Source: Seminavis robusta (Eukaryota > Bacillariophyta > Bacillariophyceae > Naviculales > Naviculaceae). Taken from it: DNA of 37,311 bases. The translations under genes were made by a program, and so were the position numbers. The stretch is from positions 1 through 37,311 of the forward strand of contig CAICTM010001096.1 in assembly GCA_903772945.1 (NCBI GenBank), given 5' to 3'. Below the pieces are notes generated by a model that ran no database searches, was not told where the DNA came from, and saw nothing but the letters and a program-made list of their open reading frames with translations. Shown piece by piece: positions 20,721 through 29,842 of the stretch (its first letter is position 1; every line of letters begins with the position of its first letter).

Positions 20721-21173
20721 CTTGACTGTCTTCTTCTTACTTGTCTTACTTTCAATCAACGCAAACGAAAAAAAGTTGTGCCATGGTCGTCTCCTTCGAC
20801 CTCTTTCACCGCCGATCCTCGAGGAACCCGGAAGAAGTCATGTAGACTCTAGTACAGTTTCTACACAATCGAGTAGCTTTTAGTAGAGGGGTGACGAGTA
20901 ACCTTGTGGGATCAAGTGTGGTACTCTTTTTACCTACGTGACTCTTGGTACTACTTCTTCGTATCAAACACTTCATTAGAGTTTTAGTTGTACGATCCCG
21001 AACAACTTTGAAAGACTTCGAAGCTCGTAAGAAAAAATGAAGGTGCGTGTTTCGCAAAACTTGAAGGATCCGATCGATTGACCATGGCGCAGGTTTGCCC
21101 AAACCATCCAACACCAAACCCCAACGTCAACGTCAACGTCAACTAACTAACTAGCCAGCTAGGATCATCCAAG
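20721..21173. promoter_or_regulatory. Divergent promoter region between L10 and the lipid kinase
   Basis: This 453-base gap separates two genes transcribed away from each other, so it must hold both promoters and leaders. No core element can be named with confidence. The overlapping minus-strand frame 20806-21117 has no recognisable content. A hexamer/tetramer microrepeat at 21125-21155 lies in the kinase leader. Confidence 0.5.
21125..21155. repeat. Short (AACGTC)n and (CTAA)n microrepeats
   Basis: Three and a half AACGTC units are followed directly by three CTAA units and then CTAGCCAGCTAG, ending about 15 bases before the kinase ATG. Confidence 0.8.
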
Positions 21174-23316
21174 ATGATTGGGATTGACTCTCTACTGTCA
21201 GTGGCAGCGTCCGCCACGGCAGTCATCGCCTCTCTGCAGGCTGCTTCTCGGGCCAAGTATCTTGTGGAACATCAAGAAATTGGAGTCAAGCAAGGGCCTC
21301 TCATATTGCCTCCATCTACCTACAACACAAGTACCACTACTAGTAGTACTGATGAATTGGTATTGTGGGACCTGGTACAAGTCTTTCAGCAAAGTGTGCA
21401 ATTGGGATTACAAGAGCCAACTTTAGTATTTAAGGATTGTACCATCCATACAGATGCCTTGGAGCATCTGCTACAAATTGGCAAGCAACAGGATCCATAC
21501 TCCCTGTCACCATATGCCTATCAGGCTGCTACTGCTACTGATGCCAGTACAACATCATCACCCAAGAATGATAACCATCAGGAGGATCCTAACAAACTGA
21601 ATCAATTGGTGGTTAGCAAAGATCAGGATGACAATGATGACACAACAAAAGATAATGATAATGATTCCATACATGTACTGGATGGTGTCATGGATCACAT
21701 CCAACAGTCAACAAACTACTGGACCAAGAGACTCTGGCATTGGAGAAAATCGAAACAACAGTTTCAACACTACCAAAAACAATCCACTACTACCAGCAGC
21801 AGTAAAGAAGAAGGAGATGAAGGAGATGCCAATGTTGCCATTTCCAAACACACCCAACATGTACGACACAACAACAACAATACGTCATTCCAGGCAGAAA
21901 TCACGGCATATGCACCGCAACTGTTTGCCAATCTACGAAGAGAACAATTTCTCATTTCAGACGAATCCTTTCAACGATCCATTTTCGAATCGGGACCCTA
22001 CATTTCCTTTCAATCCAATTCCAAAGGGGCAGCCAGGGTTGGTAAGTACAAACAAACAAAAGCAAACTGAATGGATATTGCCATGGATGGCTTTGCTAAC
22101 TCAACTGCTCATTCCTTCTTTGTGAATAGGTGGAGTCTTCTTTTTTACCAGAGATGGTGCCTACATGATCAAAACCATCAAGGTGGGTAATGTAAAGGTT
22201 ACCTCAATAGCTGTCTTCCGATGACTTCTTTCTCATTTCCGATTCCTGTTGAAATACTCACTCACATTACTGACTTCATATTTTAAAAATGAACAGCAAG
22301 GAGAAGCAGAAACATTTCTCAAAATGCTACCCAAATACTACAAACACATGAAACGACATGCTCGGCATTCACTCCTCACACGATTCTGTGGCATGTACAC
22401 GGTACAAATACGAGATCCTGCCGCTAACGAATTACAGAAACATACCTTTGTCATTATGAACTCTGTTTTTCCCGCCGAAGCATCCAATTTCATTTCCGAA
22501 ATGTACGATCTCAAGGGATCCACGGTAGGACGCGCATGTTCGCAAGAAGAAAAGGCCAAAAAGGGCCCAAACGCCGTACTCAAAGACTTGGATTTGGCAC
22601 GGGAAGTTGAATTGGTCAAGCAGTCCAAGTTCACGACAAGAGACAATCGTGACAAGACGACAACATCAAACCACAATAGCAACAACAATTATGGAATCCA
22701 CTTGGGTGCATCGGCCAAATCCAAGCTTTTGGGACAATTGCGAAAGGATGTGGCGCTGCTACAGGAATGTCGTGTCATGGACTACAGTTTACTCGTGGGC
22801 ATTGTCAATATGGATCAACAACAACCACAACAACAATCATCACCCGTAAGAATTATTGATGCATCCAATGTCAACAACAACACTATGGAAGAAGTATTGA
22901 GCGATCATCCAGAACAAAAGCCAAAGGGCATTTCTCTTTCGCAACGACTGTTTCGATCCGTCATGACACCGGTTCGACTCATGATGGCACCGCCGCTCTT
23001 TTTCAGCAAGAAACTATACGCCGGCTCTCAACGAACATTATCCACCGTATTGACGTATCCGTTACCGCATTATGGTTCCTCGGTTTGCGTCGTGGATGGT
23101 GGCGTTCTGTCGATACTCTACGGCACTCGATCGGGCAAGCGAGCCATTTACTACTTGGGGCTGATTGACTTTTTGCAGCCATGGACGACACGCAAAGTGG
23201 TCGAGAAACAGTTGAAGGGATGGCTCTTGCGTCAAGACACCCATGCCATTAGTTGCGTCGATCCGGATGAATACGCAACACGATTCTTGGACTTTATCGA
23301 GGCTCATGTAAGTTAG
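21174..23316 (+). CDS. Phosphatidylinositol phosphate kinase (PIPK family), three exons
   Basis: The exons are 21174-22041, 22130-22182 and 22297-23316, with introns 22042-22129 (GTAAGT...ATAG) and 22183-22296 (GTGGGT...ACAG). Both joins keep phase and give 646 residues. Residues 1 to about 240 are poorly conserved and rich in Asp, Asn, Gln and Thr. The kinase domain begins at YAPQLFANLR. It includes GGVFFFTRDGAYMIKTI, with the likely catalytic Lys304 coded by the 53-base exon; YDLKGSTVGR at 377; LKDLDL at 403; MDYSLLVGI at 468; and YYLGLIDFLQPW with a metal-binding Asp at 598. A spacer of about 90 residues sits before the last part. PIPKs phosphorylate phosphatidylinositol monophosphates to the bisphosphate at membranes; 4- or 5-kinase specificity is not decided here. 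The stop lies within a perfect donor-like GTAAGT (23308-23313), so a further exon is possible. Confidence 0.93.
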
Positions 23317-24047
23317 GCTAGCTAGCTAGCTAGCTAGATGCCGGGATGTAAGCACCAAGAGTCGATCGGTTCTTTCCGTCGCTTGGAAACGTCTCGAGGG
23401 ATGAAAAACCTGTGTTGTTATTGTGGACTGGGACTCGGTGCCAGTCGTGCTGCGGATCAAATACCTTTGCGCACATCAATACCTTTCTGGTACACACGGT
23501 CGCTACCGGTAGGAAACCCAAAAGGACAGGAGAAATGGCTGGACCAATACCGGTAGTAGTAGGCGAAAGTACTAGCTACATGCAGCTGCAATGTAAGGCA
23601 TATGCAGCGGATCATCGCTGAAGATTAATGACGACCTCTTCCTAGTAGCTAGCCAGAGATGATGGAGTCCTCAATAGTCAACTACATGCACCCGAGCCAG
23701 CTACTAGTACGAAGCGTTCTCCTTATGGTTTGTCGAGCACCCATTTTGTCAAGATCCAGTGTACGGTACGGTTCGGTGATCTTGCCCCTGTCATCGGCTA
23801 CGGCAGCACACAAACTTCCGACCCGTACGTGTGCTTTGGTTCGAGTGCCTCGAGGTCGGCATTGGTTCAGTCGTGAAAGAGCAGACTCTGGCTACCGGTA
23901 CCGTAGCTAGCTACCGGTACTCAAGTACTAGCTAGTAGCACAGTCGTAGAGCTGATCAGCAAGATCATCCCACAACTCGGACCAAAACTCGCCTTTCTTC
24001 CATTGCTCGACTCGACTCTCGCTCTCTTCTGCAGTTATTAAACCAAC
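23317..24047. other. Intergenic DNA with CTAG and ACCGGTAC palindromes
   Basis: This region starts with a GCTAGCTAGCTAGCTAGCTAG tract directly at the kinase stop. It has further tracts at 23640-23655 and a mixed palindromic cluster at 23890-23940 (GCTACCGGTACC, GTAGCTAGCTACCGG). No protein is recognisable. The right end should be the promoter and leader of the FKBP-like gene. Confidence 0.5.
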
Positions 24048-24705
24048 ATGAGTGTCAAGAAGGTAACCACTAGCTAGCTAGCTCGGTAGCCATAAGGGGC
24101 AACAAAGCTGCCACAATAACATACAACATGTTCTTTCCTAACGCTCGCCCTCTTTGCTTCAGATTTCAACCTCGTACATCAGCCAAGGCAAAATTCAGCT
24201 TGGCGAGGTAATCGGGAAGATCCGCGTCGGTGACACATGTCAGTTTCACATGGTTGGAACCATCGTTTGTTCCAATACCGGTACTAGTAATGATAGTAAG
24301 CCACGCGGCTGGTGGTGCATTCCCAAATTCAATGATACTGAGTTTATCGATACTGGCCACGTAGGAAAGCAACTGACCATGGAGATTCGTGAAAACGGCG
24401 TCAAGACGTACGATGGACTTTACCGTGGCCTCAACGACGCCATGAAAGATATGATCTTTGGAGAGGAAAGCACTTTCTTGATTCCTTCTTGCTTGGCGTT
24501 TGGATCTGATGGACTCTCAAAGTGTAGTATTGGGAGCCACCGTCCCAAAGACCACGATGGTCGCAACCCTGCCGGTGTATCTTTCCTTCAGATTGAACCC
24601 GACAGTGATTTGCAAGTCAAGATTTTGGTTCAGGGCGTTGGTCGGAACGGAGAATGGCACCGCCGTGCCATGGTAAATGGACCTGTCTCTGGCTGGGCCA
24701 TGTGA
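24048..24705 (+). CDS. FKBP-type peptidyl-prolyl isomerase-like protein, two exons
   Basis: Exon 1 is only 15 bases (24048-24062, MSVKK). A 100-base intron follows (24063-24162, GTAACC...TTCAG), then exon 2 at 24163-24705, giving 185 residues. The FKBP pattern is visible: VGDTCQFHMVGT at the start of the fold; YRGLNDAMKDMIFGEESTFL followed by IPSCLAFGSDG (compare the usual ALxxMxxGExxxLxIPxxLAYG); and FLQIEPDSDLQVKILVQGV (compare IPPNxxLxFxVxLxxV). FKBPs catalyse cis-trans isomerisation of peptidyl-proline bonds and assist folding. This one is divergent: a long insert (GWWCIPKFND) replaces the usual FDSS region and several drug-pocket aromatics are not obvious, so activity is uncertain. A CTAG tract sits inside the intron. 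Confidence 0.75.
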
Positions 24706-24883
24706 TGATGTCGTTGTACGATTTCATTCCCAGATTTCCTCGTGTCCAGCCAGCTAGCTGGCTCGTTGGTATGCATGGCTGCCAGATCAGATCGTCTGGG
24801 TTACTCGGCGTTCTGTCTATTTAAGCTATTGTATCTGATTACAGAGTTGCCTAAATGTTCTATGCTCCATAGAAAAAATGGCT

Positions 24884-25136
24884 TATGTCTCACAATGTCT
24901 CACTTTGTCTACCAATGTCTACCAATGTATCACTTTGTCTACTAATGTCTACCAATGTCTCACTTTGTCTACACAGTACAGTAAAACACTACAAAAATGT
25001 CTCACTTTGTCTACCAATGTCTCACAATGTCTCACAATGTCTCACTTTGTCTACCAATGTCTCACAATGTATCACTTTGTCTACTAATGTCTCCTAAAGT
25101 CGCACAATGTCTACTTTGTCTACTTATGTCTACTAA
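24884..25136. repeat. Decamer minisatellite (AATGTCTCAC / TTTGTCTACC)
   Basis: More than twenty ten-base units are arranged in irregular alternation of AATGTCTCAC, AATGTCTACC, AATGTATCAC and TTTGTCTACY. There is one interruption near 24976-24997 (cagtacagtaaaacactac). The units degrade at the right end, where GTGTAGACATT appears as an inverted half-unit just outside the array. Confidence 0.95.
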
Positions 25137-25760
25137 CAGTGTGTAGACATTTACATAAGGATCACTTAATCGCCAAAACACTGACAAAATGCCGAGTAAC
25201 CCTGTTTGTGAAGGAAGATCCATGCCAATTCTTCTCGCTCACTTGTGCCAGTACCCTGTAATAGTGCCAAGTGTGAGGGAGTGAACAAAAAAGCAAAAAG
25301 CAACTGCCAGTACTATTTTATTAAGCATACTGTACATGTAGGTCTTAGATATTTTAATCCTTAATCAATCTGTGTTAACATTTGATTAATAAATTGTACT
25401 AGTAGTTATGTTCCTGTAGAATTTTATTTAGGGGTCGTCGAAGCCTCTCCCTCCTTTGACTTTTTGGAACCAGAAGAGGGCTGGGCCACGTGAAAATGGC
25501 TTACATCTTTTCAATGGTCTGTAAACAATTTACTTAAGTCTGACGAGCACTGTATCGCCAAAACACTTTTGGCTCAAACAGCCTTCTGGGGGGAAATCCG
25601 AGAACCCCGCAGACGATCAATCAACGCTTCCTCGAACTACTACAGATCCACTTCTTTTTAGCAACTGCACCTTGAGGTATTCCACTCAAATTGAGTCTTT
25701 TCTCCTTTTTTCAAAAACATTTTCTTCAAAAATATGTTCCCCAGACTGAAAAGGAAACAG

Positions 25761-25981
25761 CCTATTTGAGCTGACCAATCTGAATCTGAATTTTAAGAGC
25801 CTGGTTAGGCTCTTAAAATTACAACAGGCTCTTAGAATTCAGATCTGAAAAACCAGATTGAATATCTAGCTAATTTACACCGGGATCTGAGTTTTCAATT
25901 TTCCAATCTTAATTCTAAGAGCCTAAATAGGCTCTAAAAGGCTCTGAGAATTCAGATTCAGATTATTCAACTTCAACAGGC
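25761..25981. mobile_element. Fold-back (MITE-like) inverted-repeat element
   Basis: The left arm AATCTGAATCTGAATTTTAA (25777 on) pairs with the right arm around GAATTCAGATTCAGATT (25948-25964). About 22 of 25 positions match from AAGAGCC outward, with weaker pairing extending to roughly 25761 and 25981. Inside it is a perfect hairpin, AATTTTAAGAGCCT-GGTT-AGGCTCTTAAAATT (25788-25819), and further AGAGCCT/AGGCTCT hairpins. It has no coding capacity. A transposon origin is inference; target-site duplications were not found by eye. Confidence 0.7.
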
Positions 25982-26164
25982 CTTGTGGAGTCCTGCATGT
26001 CTCTTTGCTTCATTTTACATTTTCTGAACAATTAAACTTTGAGCTTTTTCTTCCATTTGGAGGAAATTACCCCAAGGTGCTGCGCCCGCCACAACCGCAC
26101 CAACCACAGTCACTCGACTCGGATGGAACGGGGTTTTGAGTAGGTAGATAGACATACCCGCACC

Positions 26165-27171
26165 ATGAGTACCGCCACTGCCACTACACCTAATGATGAA
26201 GGTACTAGTACTGCCGAGTCTCCTCTTCTGTTTGCCGATGATCTCCTTTTGATCCAAGGAATTCTACCGTTTGTTGGCGTTGGACAGAACGCCTTTGTAG
26301 GAGCTGTCAACAAAAAGATGAAAAGAATGTGTACAAAAAGTACTGCAAAATGGAGCTAAAGAAAAAGCCAAGAAAGATAATCTATATGCATATCCCGAAA
26401 TGGCATGATTTCACTTGCCCTGCAGCAATCACCGACACTCTTTGCAGCGAAACATTCTGTAACCAGACACGTGCAGAATACTGGGTCAGGGACAATTCGA
26501 GCAACAAAAAGCCTGATCATGATCGTGTTTGCACTGTCATTGCCAGAATTGGAAATATTACTGTCATGCAGTGGGCACGACACAACAAAGAATTCCCATG
26601 GGATGATGGACATGCCGGCCGCTGAAAATGGACATTTGGAAATGCCCAATGGTTAAGAGAGAATGGTTGTCCATGGGATGATCGGACATGCAAGGCTGCG
26701 GCTAAAAATGGTCATTTGGAAATTTTCAAGTGGCTCGTGCAAACGGTTGTCCATGGGATGCGTGGACATGTGTCTATGCTGCTGGAAATGGAATTGGAAA
26801 TTCTAAGTGGCTTGCACGGTGTCCATGGAATTGAATGTATATGTGATGGTGCTGTTCGACAAGGACAGTTGGAAATTTTGAAGTGGGCTCGTGCAAATGG
26901 GTGTCCATGGAATGAGTGGACATGTGCCTATGCTGCTAAAAATGGACATTTGGACACATTGATGTGGGCCCATGAAAACGGTTGTCCCTGGGATGAATAG
27001 ACATGTGCAAATGCTGCTCAAGGTGGACATTTGGAAATTTTGAAGTGGGCTCGTGAAAATGGTTGTCCATGGGATGAGCGGACATGGCGGTATGCCAGTC
27101 GCAGCAGCACCGAGGTGATCCAGTGGCTACGTGACAATGGTTGCCCTGGTTCTCGCGGTGAAGGACATTGA
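26165..27171 (+). pseudogene. Broken gene of the ankyrin-like 27-residue 'NGCPW..GHLEILKW' repeat family
   Basis: The first frame starts at ATG 26165 (MSTATATTPNDEG) and contains LILPFVGVGQ-like sequence (GILPFVGVGQNAFVGAVNKKM). It then slips to another frame for KKYCKMELKKKPRK and SETFCNQTRAEYWV, and again into repeats of 27 residues with the consensus WARxNGCPWDExTCAxAAKNGHLEILK. At least five repeat units are readable from about 26640 to 27171. Frame changes occur near 26340, 26620, 26640, 26735 and 26790, and TAG at 26998-27000 replaces the conserved Trp codon in PWDE(W)TCA. The last repeat ends DNGCPGSRGEGH and TGA. Members of this large diatom family probably bind proteins through stacked helices; this copy cannot be translated whole. 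Confidence 0.85.
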
Positions 27172-27672
27172 TATCTTATATCTATCAACAGCATTTATGT
27201 TTTATAGTCTGCTGCCAGTCTAGCTAGCTCCCGGTACTCTGAGTAGTTATCAGCGGAGCATCTGTGGCTGGATTCATCGCTCGTTTCATTTTCAAATCGA
27301 AGTGACTAGTAACAGGACGCTCTGGGATGATAGTCAAATCCGACCCTTAGAATCGAGAGACAGGGGTGGCCCTGTGGCAGCTAGAAGGCCAAAGACTTGA
27401 GGGACCAACATCGACCGTGACGCATGTGGCGTGGGTGGCATTCAAGACAAAGATATCTATAGACCAAACCGTAAAAGAGAGTTTTGTATTTATTTGTGCA
27501 TTATTTTACAGACAGTTGCAAGCGCGTTGTGGCTCTGAATTTGCGAGTCTTTTTCGCTAGTTTTTCAAGGCCACACAACTTGTCCTAGCTAGGTAGATTT
27601 TGCGGCGGAGAGCTCTTCTCCGCAGTGAATGATGAGTGCTCCAGTATATACTCGTAGCGATTGATTCTACGA
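27172..27672. other. Intergenic region downstream of the sulfotransferase
   Basis: No gene is supported. There is a CTAGCTAG run near 27218-27228 and the 3' flank of the sulfotransferase at the right. The frame 27366-27560 has no recognisable content. Confidence 0.45.
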
Positions 27673-29004
27673 TTATTGTTGTTGTTGTGCTTGTGGTGCT
27701 GCTGGTGCCTTTTTGCTGCTGCAGAATCGTTTCAAGTCGGACCAGGATGTCAATGTGGGATGACACTTTTGGTATACTTGCTGCATCGTATCTTGTTTTT
27801 GCTGGGCATCCAAGTTGGTGGCCGCTTGTAGCAATTCCCGATGTGATTTCATTTCGGTATTGACCATGGCACAGCAGAGTGCCGCATATCCCTCGGACGA
27901 CAATGGGTCCTTGTGGTAGTCTGTCGTGTTGTTGTTGTTGGATGATGATTGTTGTTGCTGTTGTAATTCTAATTGATGCGCAAAGACATCTCCCGTGCCT
28001 CCCAATCGTTGTTCAATGTGTTGTAAATCTTGCCATAATTGGTCGGTCCGGACCACGAGAATGGGTGTTTGCGGCTTCATTCGACTCTTGTAAAAGGAAT
28101 AGTTGGCCCACAAGTGTCCTGCCATGCCATTGGGACCTCCATAGCCTTGCAACGTCTCGTGTGCCAATTGTTGGCAATTTTGACTAATGGTATTTGTGGT
28201 TTTGTGGTGAAATGCCATGGCAAATTGTTGAATGGTGGGAAAGCACTGATTGTAGAATCTTTCTTCTCTGTTATCATTTTGTTTTTGTTTTTGTTGTCTT
28301 TGGATGCGTCTTTGTGTGGTGCATGCCTTGTCAATAAGAGTATAGTTCTGTCTTGGAGTTGGAATTCCATGGACAGTGTGGCAATTGATGGGATGCATAT
28401 AATAGAACCAACTAATGACTCGCTCGACTGGATGCCTGAGACTAATGAGATACTGAGATGCGTCGTGTTGAACGGTAGCTTGATTGGGATAATATCCATT
28501 GACATGCCAAAAGGCTCTGGTAGAACGACTCAGTTGACTCTCTGGGTAGACAAGAGTCTTGCTAGTGGTAGTATTGTGGTTGTTGTGTCGATCGTTCCAT
28601 TCGTTCAGACAATACTCTCGGCTGTCAGCCTTGGTGCGACTGGTACACAACACTTGAAGCATCGAACCAATGGTAGTGCCTCCCGTCTTGCCCGGATGAA
28701 CAAACACAATCATGTTATCATTCTTCTTATTGAAAAGCTGACTCCTGCTGTCCATGACTCTCCAACCAACTATGTTATTGGGATCCTCGACCATGACTTC
28801 TCTGGCAAAGTCCATAGTATCCCGAAAGGTAACATTAATGCGAACCAGAAACACCGAAATGGCGGCAGAAATGTAGATTATCACCAACCTAAAACACGTC
28901 CGTGGAATCTTCAACACTCGATCTGCCTCTTTCACTTGACCACGAGGTCTAGTTGCACTCGTTGTAGTAGTGGAGGTGACACTACTTATTGTCGAGACAC
29001 TCAT
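27673..29004 (-). CDS. Type II membrane (Golgi) sulfotransferase
   Basis: This single-exon protein of 443 residues starts at ATG 29004. A Ser/Thr-rich cytosolic tail is followed by one transmembrane anchor (residues about 37-55, CFRLVIIYISAAISVFL). The lumenal domain has VFVHPGKTGGTTIGSML (about 100-115), the 5'-phosphosulfate-binding loop of PAPS-dependent sulfotransferases, and YLISLRHPVERVISWFYY (about 185-202), the 3'-phosphate-binding motif. Such enzymes move sulfate from PAPS to hydroxyls of glycans during secretion; sulfated polysaccharides are abundant in diatom mucilage, so a carbohydrate acceptor is likely but inferred. Candidate N-glycosylation sites (NYT, NYS) are present. Poly-Gln and poly-Asn runs (QQQQQSSSNNNN) and a Gln-rich C-terminus are low-complexity insertions. 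Confidence 0.88.
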   Translation of the reverse strand: MSVSTISSVTSTTTTSATRPRGQVKEADRVLKIPRTCFRLVIIYISAAISVFLVRINVTFRDTMDFAREVMVEDPNNIVGWRVMDSRSQLFNKKNDNMIVFVHPGKTGGTTIGSMLQVLCTSRTKADSREYCLNEWNDRHNNHNTTTSKTLVYPESQLSRSTRAFWHVNGYYPNQATVQHDASQYLISLRHPVERVISWFYYMHPINCHTVHGIPTPRQNYTLIDKACTTQRRIQRQQKQKQNDNREERFYNQCFPTIQQFAMAFHHKTTNTISQNCQQLAHETLQGYGGPNGMAGHLWANYSFYKSRMKPQTPILVVRTDQLWQDLQHIEQRLGGTGDVFAHQLELQQQQQSSSNNNNTTDYHKDPLSSEGYAALCCAMVNTEMKSHRELLQAATNLDAQQKQDTMQQVYQKCHPTLTSWSDLKRFCSSKKAPAAPQAQQQQ

Positions 29005-29053
29005 GGTTGTTCAATATTATTTGTGGCTATTTGTAGCTATCATAGCTTGTGGC

Positions 29054-29093
29054 GATGCTGATGCTGATGCTACATGTAATGCTACATGTAATG
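29054..29093. repeat. (GATGCT)3 and (CTACATGTAATG)2 microrepeats
   Basis: Two adjoining short tandem repeats lie 50 to 90 bases upstream of the sulfotransferase ATG. ACATGT is palindromic. Confidence 0.85.
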
Positions 29094-29151
29094 TTGATGA
29101 TGGACGCAACCAACGGACGCAGTTGGGGAAGAGAGTGACAGCATTGGCTTC

Positions 29152-29175
29152 GGATTCGATTCGATTCGATTCGAG
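29152..29175. repeat. (GATTC)n pentamer repeat
   Basis: Four GATTC units stand in a row. The reverse-complement motif CGAATC recurs in a cluster at 18400-18425. Confidence 0.85.
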
Positions 29176-29842
29176 AATCTTCATGCTGGCGCTGAGCGAG
29201 GAAAACAGAATGTGAATCGAATCTTCTATCCTCAACACTAAGAACGATTTGAAAATTTGGATGGTCCGGTCAAGGGAACGACCTCAGCTTCGGCTTTGGA
29301 CGAAAGGCACGGAAAAATCTATGCGATTGATGACTTTGATGCTATAACTGCCGTAGGCGATCCCATAGGAGCATCACGCCTGAAAAGAGGATCCGATTGA
29401 CTGCATGTCTTTTGAACCTACCAAGTTGAGAACTGGTCTTGAGTTTGTTTGCGGGTTCCTCGATCGATCATCAGGAGGCACCGGTACCGCAAACTACCTT
29501 TTTGGCCGCATGCATGCGTCGTCAAACGCTGATGCAGCTGCTTTGAATATAACATATGCCGTTCACTGATGCCTTGACTGGTCTTATAAACGTGACAGAC
29601 AAACAAGTCCATAACGCAACACTGTTTTGGCATGTGCCTGCAGTCAAAACCGGAAAGTCCCGTCCGGCACAAAAAGATCCAACCCATGCAGACATGCATG
29701 AAAGTAAGTGGGTGCACATCCATACGATGCATTTGAAGAACTGAGTTGTACAGCTCATAAAACCACAACTTGGCTGATCTTTCTCAGCAAAAACTCAATT
29801 CAGAGACTTAGTTTGATCCAGAATAAGTTTCTAAAGTTCGAC

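Larger units (their letters stand above)
24706..26164. other. Repeat-dominated intergenic region
   Basis: About 1.46 kb without a gene. It contains the decamer minisatellite (24884-25136), a fold-back element (25761-25981) and two copies of ATCGCCAAAACACT near 25167 and 25552. The base composition is AT-rich from about 25140 to 26040. The frames within the minisatellite are by-products of the repeat. Confidence 0.6.
29005..29842. other. Divergent intergenic region between sulfotransferase and Hint gene
   Basis: This stretch holds the promoters of both flanking genes. It contains (GATGCT)3 followed by (CTACATGTAATG)2 at 29054-29093, just upstream of the sulfotransferase start, and a (GATTC)n run at 29152-29175. 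An open frame reaches into the Hint gene from 29708, but I treat that part as leader because the signal peptide begins at 29843. Confidence 0.5.

Noticed and set aside
24742..25097. Three overlapping frames over the TGTCT minisatellite
   Set aside because: They are by-products of a ten-base repeat that avoids stops; the predicted peptides are pure repeat.
24884..25136. A possible CRISPR-like array
   Set aside because: The units are ten bases long with no unique spacers, in a eukaryotic setting; it is a minisatellite.
29708..29842. A 45-codon N-terminal extension of the Hint gene
   Set aside because: The extension lacks targeting features, while the ATG at 29843 begins a textbook signal peptide.
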